Positions 8,279 to 17,364 of a stretch of DNA of 64,000 bases are shown in pieces. The position numbers were made by a program, and so were the translations under genes. The notes beneath the pieces were generated by a model, which had not been told where the DNA came from, searched no databases, and saw only the letters and a program-made list of their open reading frames with translations. Source of the DNA: Alphaproteobacteria bacterium (lineage in GTDB: Bacteria > Pseudomonadota > Alphaproteobacteria > Micropepsales > Micropepsaceae); assembly GCA_016124385.1 (NCBI GenBank), contig WGNU01000009.1:1-64000 (forward strand). The letters run 5' to 3'. The first letter of the stretch is position 1; the number at the start of each line of letters is the position of its first letter.

Positions 8279-8596
8279 GCGGGGCGGACCTTTCCGCAAC
8301 GGGGCGGGCCTTGGCAAGCGTTAACCGTCGTTACCGAGGCGTCATGTCGGTTTTCCGACGCTTTCCCCAAAGGGCGGGAACGGGGACGGAACGGATCATG
8401 TCCGAATCGCTTTGCGGTGCGCTTTCGGTTTTCGTTCACGCCCAAGAGGTTGCGGTCAAGGTGGCGGGCGGCACAAGGGCGTTTAGAAAGAGATGAACGC
8501 GAAGGTCCGGCGGGGCGCCGCGGCGTGCCCTCATTTGCGCGGCGGCGGCACTCGCGATAGGTCACTTTGGGAACGATCGATCGAAGAGGACAAGCG

Positions 8597-10744
<2,148 letters not shown>

Positions 10745-10756
10745 ACCTTCTTCAAT

Positions 10757-10885
10757 TCCTCCCCTGCTTGCAGGGGAGGAGAGAAAAGCGGGCGATGTTG
10801 CCTTGCCTCAGTCCCCCCACCCGGCGGGGCTCGCGTTGCTCGCCCCACCGACCTCCCCGCGAGGGGGAGGTGAGGCGGGCCCTTT
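10757..10885. repeat. Composite palindromic intergenic repeat (REP-like)
   Basis: Between convergent genes there are two strong palindromes. TCCTCCCCTGC at 10757-10767 pairs with GCAGGGGAGGA at 10770-10780, and ACCTCCCC pairs with GGGGAGGT around 10850-10871. The G+C-rich segment between them is non-coding. Such hairpins are typical interspersed palindromic elements in alphaproteobacteria and can also act as bidirectional terminators for scpA and the DUF3108 gene. Confidence 0.6.
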
Positions 10886-11665
10886 TCAACCGCCGCCCGC
10901 CGGATTTTCGCTCAATCCTCCGTCTACGGACATCAAATGCACGACGACGTTGACGATCGGCGTCTCGGCGAGGAAGCGCACGGGCGTCAGGCCCGTCGGC
11001 AGCTCGGCGAACCAGATGTCGCCCGAGGGCGGCGTTGCGCCGAAGAGATCGTTCGCCCAATCCCCCTTGCGCGCCGAGACGAGGCGATACGTCCACGAAC
11101 AGCGCAGCGCCTCGCCCGCGAAATAGGTCTCGGCGTAGCGCGTCAGCGTATCGCCCTGCGGCGGGCCGAGCGCGATCTCATAGACGCGGATGCCATCGAA
11201 GAGGCGGATCGTGCGGTCGCACGCGGTCTCGGGCGCGCGCAGCAGCGCCGCGACCACGGCGGTCACGGGATCGGTGCCGAAGGGCTCGCGCAGCACCGCG
11301 CCCGGTCCCATCCCGCCCGTCCAATCGGGCTCGAGGGTTGGGGTTTTGCCGTCGAAGGCGACGTCCTGGACGGGATCGCCCGCGAAGCCGAAGAATTGCG
11401 AGTGATAGCGGCGCGGGCGGAGCGCCGGTGACTTGCGCGTGCCCTCCGCCGCGAAGACAAAGCGCACCGGAAAGAGATCGGCGAGCGTTCCCTCGGTGGT
11501 GAATTGCGCGCGCGCGTCGTAGGCGCGATCGGAGAGATTGGCGGCGGCCTCGATCTGGCCGACGCGAAATCCGCCCGCGTAGACATCGTAGCGAAGCGCG
11601 TCGGCTGTCGCGGGCGTCGCAAGGCCAGCGGCGGCGATGACGGCCAGCCGCCAGGCCGCTCTCAC
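10886..11665 (-). CDS. DUF3108 family exported protein, second of a pair
   Basis: The reading frame is open far upstream, but the real start is the GTG at 11665, which overlaps the stop codon of the upstream gene (GTGA). This gives 259 residues with a signal peptide (LAVIAAAGLATPATADA) followed by a beta-rich domain. The DUF3108 pattern is visible in YDVYAGGFRVGQIEAAANL at the start and LRCSWTYRLV and TPVRFLAETPIVNVVVHL near the end. DUF3108 proteins are periplasmic or outer-membrane associated and of unknown function. The gene is translationally coupled to a paralogue directly upstream, and both are found near rpmB in related genomes. Confidence 0.75.
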   Translation of the reverse strand: MRAAWRLAVIAAAGLATPATADALRYDVYAGGFRVGQIEAAANLSDRAYDARAQFTTEGTLADLFPVRFVFAAEGTRKSPALRPRRYHSQFFGFAGDPVQDVAFDGKTPTLEPDWTGGMGPGAVLREPFGTDPVTAVVAALLRAPETACDRTIRLFDGIRVYEIALGPPQGDTLTRYAETYFAGEALRCSWTYRLVSARKGDWANDLFGATPPSGDIWFAELPTGLTPVRFLAETPIVNVVVHLMSVDGGLSENPAGGG

Positions 11666-12546
11666 CGCTCCGCCGTCTGGGGCGCGGCGAGGGCGGGGAC
11701 GGGCTTGGCGTTGTTCACCGTCACGTGGCGCGCATTGGCCACCGCGACGCCGAACGCCGTTTCGGCCCAGACCTTCAGCGGGATATAGGCGAGCATGCCT
11801 GGCGCATCGATCCGCTCGACCGGGGCCAGGATCGCGTGGATCGTCGGGAAGGGCCGCTTGTCGGGATCGAGGTTCGGCTTGAAGCCGGCGATCTGCTCGT
11901 ACTCCATCGTGCATTCGAGCGCGCCGCCCTTGTAGTCCTCGTGATCGACCGCGACGGTCTGGAGATAGTCGAGGTTGATGTTGTAGCGCCGACGCCCGTC
12001 GAACACCGGGATCTCCGTGCCGCATGGCGCGCCTTCCGAGGCGGTGACGCCCGCGACCGCATAAACCATCGCGCTCAAGGGATCGACCGTTCCGTCCTTG
12101 TCGGCGTCGGGCACGGGAAAGCGCTTCAGATCATATTCGGGCTCGGCGGTCAGGCGCGCGGGGAAGCCGTCGACGTAACCCAGATTGACGATCTGGGTGG
12201 AGCGGGCGGAGACGTAATCGGAATTATACGCCTTTGGCACGAGGCGCATCTCGCGCACCTCGCCGGTCGAATCCGCGCGGATGCGGCTTTCCCAGAACGA
12301 ATTGACGATGCCTTGCGTCTCGAGCTGCGAATAGGCGCTGTAGGTCGGCCCGTCGATCGTCGTGTTGAAGCCGATCTTGCCGAGCGCGATGCCGCCCAGA
12401 TAAAGGCCCCAGATGAGTTGCAGGTTGGTGTTCTTCACGCCCGCCTCGGTGTCGGCAGCGCCGCCGCCCGCGGCGAGCGCGCCCGTCGAGGCGCCGCCGA
12501 GCGAGAGGGCGGTCACGAGAGCTAAAATCGATGTCGTTCGCTTCAT
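11662..12546 (-). CDS. DUF3108 family exported protein, first of a pair
   Basis: This 294-residue protein has a classic signal peptide (MKRTTSILALVTALSLGGAS, cleavage near residue 26 after ALA). The mature domain has the family features: IWGLYLGGIALGKIGF near the start, repeated beta strands, and a conserved cysteine pair in APCGTEIPVFDGRRRY and LECTMEYEQIAG. It ends in a four-base overlap with the second DUF3108 gene, with which it shares fold and order of motifs, so the pair arose by duplication and is cotranscribed. Function is unknown. It is divergent from meaB; the 167 bases between them must hold both promoters. Confidence 0.8.
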   Translation of the reverse strand: MKRTTSILALVTALSLGGASTGALAAGGGAADTEAGVKNTNLQLIWGLYLGGIALGKIGFNTTIDGPTYSAYSQLETQGIVNSFWESRIRADSTGEVREMRLVPKAYNSDYVSARSTQIVNLGYVDGFPARLTAEPEYDLKRFPVPDADKDGTVDPLSAMVYAVAGVTASEGAPCGTEIPVFDGRRRYNINLDYLQTVAVDHEDYKGGALECTMEYEQIAGFKPNLDPDKRPFPTIHAILAPVERIDAPGMLAYIPLKVWAETAFGVAVANARHVTVNNAKPVPALAAPQTAER

Positions 12547-12713
12547 CGTTGGTCACCTTTGACAATGCCGCGACAGGGGGGCGGGACGTGCGCCTTGGCG
12601 AGCGTCCCGCTGGGCGTTTAAGTTGCCCGCCATTGTGGAGAAAACATGACCGATTCCCCTTACCGCGCGGCGCTTCGTTCACGGCTGCGCATCCTGGCCG
12701 ATCGCGCCTGAAC

Positions 12714-13706
12714 ATGCGGCAACGGCGCGAAACCGCCAGCGGCGCGGCCTTGGCTGAGGGCGTCATCGCCGGCGACCGGCGGGCGCTGGCGAAGGCCATC
12801 ACGCTCATCGAATCCGCGCGGCCTGAGGACGTGGCGGACGCGGAGGCGCTGTTCCAGCGCATTCTGCCCAAAACCGGCGGGGCGATCAGGCTGGGGTTGT
12901 CAGGGCCGCCGGGGGCCGGCAAATCCACCTTTATCGAGGCGTTCGGGCGGTATCTGACGGGCCAGGGGCTCACCGTCGCCGTGCTTGCGATCGATCCGTC
13001 CTCGCGCCGCTCGGGCGGCTCGATCCTGGGCGACAAGACGCGGATGGAGCAGCTCGCGCGCGACCCGAAGGCGTTCATCCGCCCCTCGCCCTCGGGGGGG
13101 AGCCTCGGCGGCGTCGCGCGGCGCACGCACGAGACGGTGCTGCTGGTGGAGGCGGCGGGGTTCGATGTCGTCATCGTCGAGACGGTCGGCGTCGGGCAAT
13201 CGGAGACGGCCGTCGCGGACATGGTCGACATGTTCGTGCTGCTGGCGAGCCCGGGCGCGGGCGATGACCTTCAAGGCATCAAGCGCGGGATCATGGAGCT
13301 CGCCGATCTCGTCGTCGTCAACAAGGCGGACGGCGATCTGCTGCCGGCGGCGCGCCGGGCCGCGAGCGACATCCAATCTGCGCTCCACCTCATGCGGCCG
13401 AAGACGCCCTATTGGACGGCGGAAATCGCGCTCGCCTCGGCGCTGAAGGGCGAGGGGTTGCCCGCGATCTGGGAGGCGATCGGGCGCTACCGGGAAGCGA
13501 TGGACAAATCCGGCGCGCTCGCGGCGCTGCGCAATGAACAGCGACTGTCCTGGTTCCGCTCCGAACTCCACGAGGGGCTGGACGGCGCGCTTGCCGCGCG
13601 GGCGGGCGAGGCCGTCGCCAAGGCGGAGGCGGAAGTGAAAGCGGGCAGGCTCACGCCCGCGACCGCGGCGCGGCAGCTGCTCGAGGCCGTCTTCGGGAAG
13701 ATGTGA
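12714..13706 (+). CDS. meaB: Methylmalonyl-CoA mutase chaperone GTPase (MeaB/ArgK)
   Basis: This 330-residue G3E-family GTPase loads and protects the cobalamin cofactor of methylmalonyl-CoA mutase. The P-loop GPPGAGKS lies at 64-71, followed by LAIDPSSRRSGGSILGDKTRM, the ETVGVGQSE switch and the NKAD base-specificity motif near 208. The C-terminal helices serve dimerisation. The start at 12714 is the first ATG that fits the family length; it has no strong Shine-Dalgarno sequence, so a slightly different start is possible. The gene lies downstream of scpA on the same strand, with the DUF3108 pair inserted between them in the opposite direction. Confidence 0.92.
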   Translation: MRQRRETASGAALAEGVIAGDRRALAKAITLIESARPEDVADAEALFQRILPKTGGAIRLGLSGPPGAGKSTFIEAFGRYLTGQGLTVAVLAIDPSSRRSGGSILGDKTRMEQLARDPKAFIRPSPSGGSLGGVARRTHETVLLVEAAGFDVVIVETVGVGQSETAVADMVDMFVLLASPGAGDDLQGIKRGIMELADLVVVNKADGDLLPAARRAASDIQSALHLMRPKTPYWTAEIALASALKGEGLPAIWEAIGRYREAMDKSGALAALRNEQRLSWFRSELHEGLDGALAARAGEAVAKAEAEVKAGRLTPATAARQLLEAVFGKM

Positions 13707-13808
13707 CGCGCGCTACGGTTCCGCTGGCGCTCGCTTCTGTGGGCCAAGGCGGCGTGCTATTCCGATGGCGTGAGGCGGCACAGAACCGCCATCGAGCGAG
13801 GTGCGTCC

Positions 13809-14204
13809 ATGGCCCTAACCCTGAAACAGATGATGGAAGCCGCGAACGCCGCGGTGCCGCGCGTGACGCAGGCCGAGGCGCGCGCGATGATCGCCAAAGG
13901 CGGCGTCCTCGTGGTCGACGTGCGCGACGCGCCGGAGGTTGAGAAATCCGGCAAGGTGGCGGGCGCCCTCCACGTCTCGCGCGGCATGCTCGAATTCCGC
14001 GCCGATGCGGCATCGCCCTATCACGACAGCCATTTCTCGAAGACGACGCCCATCCTCGTCTATTGCGCGTCCGGCGGGCGCTCCGCGCTGTCGGGCAAGA
14101 CGCTGAAAGACATGGGCTACGAGAAGGTGTTCAACCTCGGCGCCTTCAAGGATTGGGTGGACAGCGGCGGGGCGATCGACCGGCCCATCGAGCCGGGGAT
14201 GTAG
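13809..14204 (+). CDS. Rhodanese-like domain protein
   Basis: This 131-residue single-domain rhodanese has the family motifs VLVVDVRDAPEVEKSGKV at about 33-50, the G(A/H)LHVSRG segment, and the active-site loop CASGGRSA with catalytic Cys86. It ends with KVFNLGAFKDWVDSGG. Rhodaneses move sulfane sulfur to thiol acceptors; the natural substrate here is unknown. Start at the ATG at 13809. The last 120 bases of this gene, including the stop codon, are repeated almost exactly at 15202-15321, on the other side of the next gene. Confidence 0.88.
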   Translation: MALTLKQMMEAANAAVPRVTQAEARAMIAKGGVLVVDVRDAPEVEKSGKVAGALHVSRGMLEFRADAASPYHDSHFSKTTPILVYCASGGRSALSGKTLKDMGYEKVFNLGAFKDWVDSGGAIDRPIEPGM

Positions 14205-14210
14205 GGCGGG
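14091..14210 (+). repeat. Direct repeat, copy 1 (3' end of the rhodanese gene)
   Basis: This 120-bp stretch matches 15202-15321 at 117 positions with no gaps. It begins at the Ser-Gly-Lys codons after the active-site loop and runs six bases past the stop codon. Confidence 0.95.
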
Positions 14211-14400
14211 CGGCGAGGCGGCCGCGCCTATGCCCTTCGCCTATCGGTGCTCGTCAGTTTTCAGTGACCGCCCGCCTCGTGCTGGCGCCTTCTGAGTGAA
14301 GCATAGCCTTGGCGTTCGCGGGCAAGTCGCCGCTCCGTTGGATATGCTCAATCTCTTGCATCATGCCTGCGGCTCATCTCTGACCTGGTGAGGTTGTCCG

Positions 14401-15072
14401 ATGCCATTCAGCGACATTCCCTTCGATGTCCACGACATCGCGGGCACCATCTCCTACACATTGATCGCGTTGTCGTATTGGCTCACCAACATCTATTGGC
14501 TGCGCGTCATGGCCGTGGTGGGCCTCTCCTTCGAGATTCTCTATTTCTCGCTCTCTGGCGGAGCGATGCATACGGGCATCGCGTGGAACCTCGTGTTTAT
14601 TGCGATCAACGCGTACCAGATCTATTGGCTCGTCGCCGAGCGTATCCGCTTGCGGCATCTCGGCGAAGTGAGCGATTTGAGGATTGGGCCACTCGCAGAC
14701 CTCCAGGACGCCGCCTTCGCGCGGATCGCCGCAACGGGGTCCTGGCGTGATCTGCCCAGTGGCATGCCCATCACCAAAGAGGGTGAACCGGTGGATGCCT
14801 TGACGCTGATCGTGTCGGGGCGCGCCGAAGTCGAAGCCGGCGGGCGCGTGATGGCGCGGCTCGGTCGCGGAGCCTTCGTTGGCGAGATGGCGTTTCTATC
14901 GGGACAGACCGCTTCCGCCACAGTGACGGTGGCAGAGGAGGCACGGATCTTTTGCTTCGACACGGTGAAACTGCGTCAGTTGATCGAGCGGGACGATGCC
15001 GTGGCCGTCGCGCTCCATCGCGCACTTGGCCGCGATCTGCTGGAGAAGCTTCGATCAGGCAACGGTGCGTGA
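14401..15072 (+). CDS. Popeye-like membrane protein with cyclic-nucleotide-binding-type domain
   Basis: The 223-residue protein begins with three closely spaced membrane segments at about 15-80 (TISYTLIALSYWLTNIYWL, MAVVGLSFEILYFSLSG, WNLVFIAINAYQIYWLVA). A cytoplasmic cNMP-binding-like beta-roll follows from about 95 to 215. This order matches Popeye-domain proteins, which bind cAMP in animals and also occur in bacteria. The phosphate-binding cassette reads FVGEMAFLSGQTASATV: the Gly-Glu is present but the arginine that normally contacts the cyclic phosphate is missing, so ligand preference may differ or be lost. GAGG about nine bases upstream supports the ATG start. The gene is bracketed by the 120-bp direct repeat and may have arrived with it. 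Confidence 0.75.
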   Translation: MPFSDIPFDVHDIAGTISYTLIALSYWLTNIYWLRVMAVVGLSFEILYFSLSGGAMHTGIAWNLVFIAINAYQIYWLVAERIRLRHLGEVSDLRIGPLADLQDAAFARIAATGSWRDLPSGMPITKEGEPVDALTLIVSGRAEVEAGGRVMARLGRGAFVGEMAFLSGQTASATVTVAEEARIFCFDTVKLRQLIERDDAVAVALHRALGRDLLEKLRSGNGA

Positions 15073-15165
15073 GGGGATGCAGCGCTGATGACGTGATGGC
15101 GGGCTGCCCACCTGCTCCTAGAGGGCTAGGCGCCGCCGATCCCGGCGTGGACATATCTTCCCGAG

Positions 15166-15315
15166 TTCAACGCCTCTTTGCCGGCGAGCGACCCGGCGCG
15201 TTCGGGCAAGACGCTCAAGGACATGGGCTACGAGAAGGTGTTCAACCTCGGCGCCTTCAAGGATTGGGTGGACAGCGGCGGCGCGATCGACCGGCCCATC
15301 GAGCCGGGGATGTAG
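15166..15315 (+). pseudogene. Truncated second copy of the rhodanese gene
   Basis: From 15202 the sequence encodes SGKTLKDMGYEKVFNLGAFK and onward to PIEPGM and a stop, as in the gene at 13809-14204. In the same frame the upstream part reads LPEFNASLPASDPAR, which recalls the LEFRADAASP segment of the full gene, but the active-site cysteine loop is absent and there is a stop codon at about 15129. Without start and catalytic loop this cannot make a rhodanese. Confidence 0.8.
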
Positions 15316-15321
15316 GGCGGG
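15202..15321 (+). repeat. Direct repeat, copy 2 (rhodanese 3' fragment)
   Basis: 117 of 120 bases match 14091-14210. Two of the three differences are third-codon changes (CTG AAA to CTC AAG) and the third is a silent GGG to GGC, so the copy was under coding constraint for a while or has been corrected by gene conversion. Confidence 0.95.
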
Positions 15322-15435
15322 TGGAGCGGGAGACTGCGAGGGTTGGTGCAGGTCGCAAGTAAACATCATGCGACGGTTACAGGCGAAACTGTTCGACCGG
15401 GGTTCGCAGGAAATGCTGGTTCCGGCTTGCACGAG

Positions 15436-16347
15436 TTACGCTGACGCGATCTTTGCGCCTATTTTTTCTAGATGTCGTGTGATTTGCCCTGCCTGAGCGA
15501 TGCGGCCGCGAATTTGACGATCAATTGCGTTCCGCTCAAGACTCGTACCGGCGGAGCTTCGTTTTCGTATGACCTCAGTGAGCGCTTTGTGTTGCCTATT
15601 CGGCAGCAGCAAAATGTCGCCCCTTACGATGACCCCTGTAATGTCCGCCGGCCGATTGATGATCGCACGTTCCTTGCTCCGATTGTATCGATGGCCAAAC
15701 TTGAAGAGCGTTTGTTTAATTCTCCATACGTCGAATTCTCGGATCGATTCACCTGAAATAGTAATGTCATCTGCATAAACAGTAAGATAGCACTTTCTTG
15801 ATTCGACTGTCGCGTTGATTGTCTCCCACATGTCAAAATATGCATAGAAAGCTAGGATTGGACTACATGGGCTTCCTTGTGGAAGGCGGCCATTTCGAGT
15901 CGAGAGGCGAGCTAGAACTGCCGCAACATCTACTGAGCAACGCATGACCGTTCTAAAGAACCAAAATACTCGTTTTTCTGTACAAGATGGGAAAAAGTCT
16001 TCGATATCGAGTAACCTGAAGCACTGTGAGCCGACATGAATAGCTGCATTGTCCACGTACGAGCGGCCTTTCACCGGAGCCATTAGATAGCTTGGTGCTC
16101 TTACGCGGCCCAGTAGTTCCGAAATGCGTTTCTGAACGTCTTTTAGGTCGTCCAGGGGTGCTTCAATCTCCCGAGTTCCCCCGCTCTTCTTGGGTTCGGT
16201 CCAGCAACGATAACGATCCTGTTTGTTCGTGAGTCTCGTTAAGCGTGATGGGCTGACCAGGAGCCGCTTTGCGAGCACTGCCTTCGTTTGGATGTTGTAT
16301 AGACCACAATCCCGAAGGGCATATCCTTGGGACTCAACTTTCTTCAT
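15436..16347 (-). CDS. Retron-type reverse transcriptase
   Basis: This 303-residue RT carries the marks that set retron RTs apart. Motif X NAAIH (NAxxH type) is at 100-104, directly before the catalytic LLDIEDFFPS with Asp114. LPQGSPCSP (RT motif 4 region) is at 155-163, the catalytic YADD is at 191-194, and ITG at 236-238 stands where retrons have VTG in the thumb-adjacent region. Length is normal for a stand-alone retron RT. The ATG at 16347 overlaps the end of the HTH gene by 14 bases and is preceded by AGGACAGGA; a TTG at 16368 is less likely. Expected role: it reverse-transcribes a structured RNA to msDNA primed from a branching guanosine. G+C is clearly below the neighbourhood, pointing to horizontal transfer. 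Confidence 0.9.
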   Translation of the reverse strand: MKKVESQGYALRDCGLYNIQTKAVLAKRLLVSPSRLTRLTNKQDRYRCWTEPKKSGGTREIEAPLDDLKDVQKRISELLGRVRAPSYLMAPVKGRSYVDNAAIHVGSQCFRLLDIEDFFPSCTEKRVFWFFRTVMRCSVDVAAVLARLSTRNGRLPQGSPCSPILAFYAYFDMWETINATVESRKCYLTVYADDITISGESIREFDVWRIKQTLFKFGHRYNRSKERAIINRPADITGVIVRGDILLLPNRQHKALTEVIRKRSSAGTSLERNAIDRQIRGRIAQAGQITRHLEKIGAKIASA

Positions 16348-16654
16348 GCGCAGACGTCCTGTCCTCAATCACTTTTAAGAAATTCAGAATCTTTGTGGCA
16401 ATTGCATTTCGTACATCTACCAAACGGGTTTTTGTTCCGTTCTTTGCTTCCATTTGTTCCGAAAAAAACATAATGGACGAAACTGGTATCTTGAATATCT
16501 CTGCATATTTTTGAATTACATCAAGAGATGGAGTTCTATTTCCATTCTCAATCTCAGAAATATAAGATTTTGAAAGACCAATTTGATCGGCAAGCTCGAT
16601 TTGTTTCATATCATGAAACACTCGCAACAACCTCAATGCTTCTGACAACACCAT
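16334..16654 (-). CDS. XRE-family HTH regulator in the retron operon
   Basis: This 106-residue protein has a Cro/C1-type helix-turn-helix at about 5-62 (KQIELADQIGLSKSYISEIE, then NGNRTPSLDVIQKYAEIFKI), followed by a 40-residue helical C-terminus. A strong AGGAAGGG ribosome binding site lies six bases before the ATG at 16654. The stop codon overlaps the RT start, so HTH and RT are translationally coupled. It could repress its own operon or, by analogy with retrons that carry HTH proteins, act as the effector or antitoxin partner. G+C by eye is near 35-40 percent in this stretch. Confidence 0.88.
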   Translation of the reverse strand: MVLSEALRLLRVFHDMKQIELADQIGLSKSYISEIENGNRTPSLDVIQKYAEIFKIPVSSIMFFSEQMEAKNGTKTRLVDVRNAIATKILNFLKVIEDRTSAHEES

Positions 16655-16692
16655 CGTACGCCCTTCCTGCTAAATACAATCAGGTTAGCGAC

Positions 16693-16863
16693 TTACCCGC
16701 CATAATCAAACAAATTACGGAAAATCCGTATCAGTCGAAAGACGAGAGGCCCTAATACAAAGAGCCAACGGATCAGGTGTTTCGAGCGCAGCCATTTTGG
16801 CCATTGCCCCCTTTTCCGCTTCAGTCGCTGCCACCGTGGTTCAATCGTACCGGACATTTTCAT
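16693..16863 (-). CDS. Small basic single-span membrane peptide
   Basis: A 56-residue open frame lies 38 bases upstream of the HTH gene on the same strand. The N-terminal part is very basic (RWQRLKRKRGQWPKWLRSKH) with four tryptophans over the whole peptide. One hydrophobic segment follows at about 30-48 (LIRWLFVLGPLVFRLIRIF). Thirteen basic against two acidic residues recall type I toxins and membrane-active peptides. AGGAG lies eight bases before the second ATG (Met3) and two bases before the first; the SD is partly paired in an upstream hairpin. An in-frame ATG at 16884 is less likely because it lies within the hairpin. The gene was judged real from RBS, composition and operon position; no homologue is recognised. 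Confidence 0.6.
   Translation of the reverse strand: MKMSGTIEPRWQRLKRKRGQWPKWLRSKHLIRWLFVLGPLVFRLIRIFRNLFDYGG
16716..16730. promoter_or_regulatory. Palindrome, candidate operator of the HTH protein
   Basis: TACGGA-TTT-TCCGTA is a perfect 6-bp inverted repeat with a 3-bp spacer, about 62 bases before the HTH start and inside the 3' end of the small membrane peptide gene. Its size fits an XRE-type half-site pair, so it may mediate autoregulation of the HTH-RT part. Confidence 0.4.
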
Positions 16864-16867
16864 GTCT

Positions 16868-16917
16868 CCTCTGATCGCTCCCACCGGAATTGGTGAGAGG
16901 TCTTTCCCGATCAGAAG
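16868..16917 (-). promoter_or_regulatory. Bulged hairpin that holds the ribosome binding site of the small peptide
   Basis: On the minus strand CTTCTGATCG pairs with CGATCAGAGG (10 bp with one G-U), and stacked on it CTCTCACC pairs with GGTGGGAG (8 bp with one G-U) around the 6-nt loop AATTCC. Only an 8-nt bulge on the 5' side interrupts the stem. The 3' strand ends in AGAGG, the first bases of the Shine-Dalgarno of the 56-residue peptide, so folding should limit its translation. Confidence 0.6.
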
Positions 16918-17108
16918 GCGGACACGACGGCTTCACCATCATGCATAGACACGGCGTGTCTTTCGCCGTGTCTGCTTCGCTGGTCTGCGGACCGGTCGTC
17001 GAGCGGCCGGGGCCGTGGGCCCAGCAAGCGTTAGAAGGATCGCTCCTTCCACGAGCCCCGAAAGGCCCAAGGTTTAAAGACTTAGTTCCGACCCCGAAGG
17101 GTATCGAA
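16868..17108 (-). ncRNA. Structured leader RNA, candidate retron msr-msd
   Basis: The minus strand folds into a series of hairpins. ACCC(UUCG)GGGU is at 17102-17091. GGGCCU(UUCG)GGGCUC is at 17068-17053. GAAGGA(GCGA)UCCUUC is at 17049-17034. GGUC(CGCA)GACC is at 16993-16982. A 10-bp stem AGACACGGCG/CGCCGUGUCU is at 16973-16947, and the bulged stem at 16917-16868 comes last. UUCG and GNRA loops appear only on the minus strand, which is the direction of the RT operon. Retron RNAs normally lie just upstream of the RT genes, so this is the best msr-msd candidate. I could not identify the flanking a1/a2 repeats or the branching G with confidence. Confidence 0.45.
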
Positions 17109-17115
17109 CGAGAGA

Positions 17116-17145
17116 ACCATAGGGTCACAGGGGCCTGAAGCGCAA
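17116..17145 (-). promoter_or_regulatory. Candidate promoter of the retron-like operon
   Basis: TTGCGC (17145-17140) and TATGGT (17121-17116) are spaced by 18 bases on the minus strand. This predicts a transcript start near 17109, just before the first hairpin of the structured leader. Confidence 0.35.
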
Positions 17146-17146
17146 G

Positions 17147-17177
17147 AAAAAAGTTCACTGAAGGAGAACTTTTTTTT
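17147..17177. terminator. Bidirectional rho-independent terminator between retron locus and rpmB
   Basis: AAAAAAGTTC pairs with GAACTTTTTT around a 9-nt loop, with a T-tract on the 3' side of either strand. It isolates the retron-like operon from the rpmB promoter region. Confidence 0.75.
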
Positions 17178-17364
17178 AAGCCTCTGTTCCCGTGGTTCGC
17201 TCGGGTCCATTTCACATCGACGCTGCCACTGCCACTGCCCGCGCTTCTTGACTTCCGATGAGGTTTTCCTTACCGAAGCCCCTCCCCGCGCGGGCGGCCT
17301 GGCCGCCGTGGAGTGGGACCTTCTTGTGCGACGCCACTTCGGCGGTCTTTGGGAGCTTGGTGCG

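Noticed and set aside
8318..8596. A cobalamin riboswitch before the B12-dependent mutase gene.
   Set aside because: No B12-box-like sequence or suitable fold was seen in the gap.
15316..15435. A downstream msr-msd or terminator after the RT gene.
   Set aside because: No stable hairpin or inverted repeat was found in this short stretch.
17041..17130. A tRNA-like T-arm (CTCGTTCGATACCC) on the minus strand near rpmB.
   Set aside because: The bases on either side of TTCGATA do not pair as a T-stem, and no acceptor or anticodon arm fits.
16817..17142. CGCTTCAG (17142-17135) and CTGAAGCG (16824-16817) as the a1/a2 repeats of the retron RNA.
   Set aside because: The 8-bp match is close to chance over this distance, the first part would lie upstream of the predicted transcript start, and the second lies inside the small peptide gene.
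16890..17177. A 6S-like small RNA on the plus strand ending at the terminator before rpmB.
   Set aside because: No closing stem between the ends was found, and the stable loop sequences occur on the minus strand.
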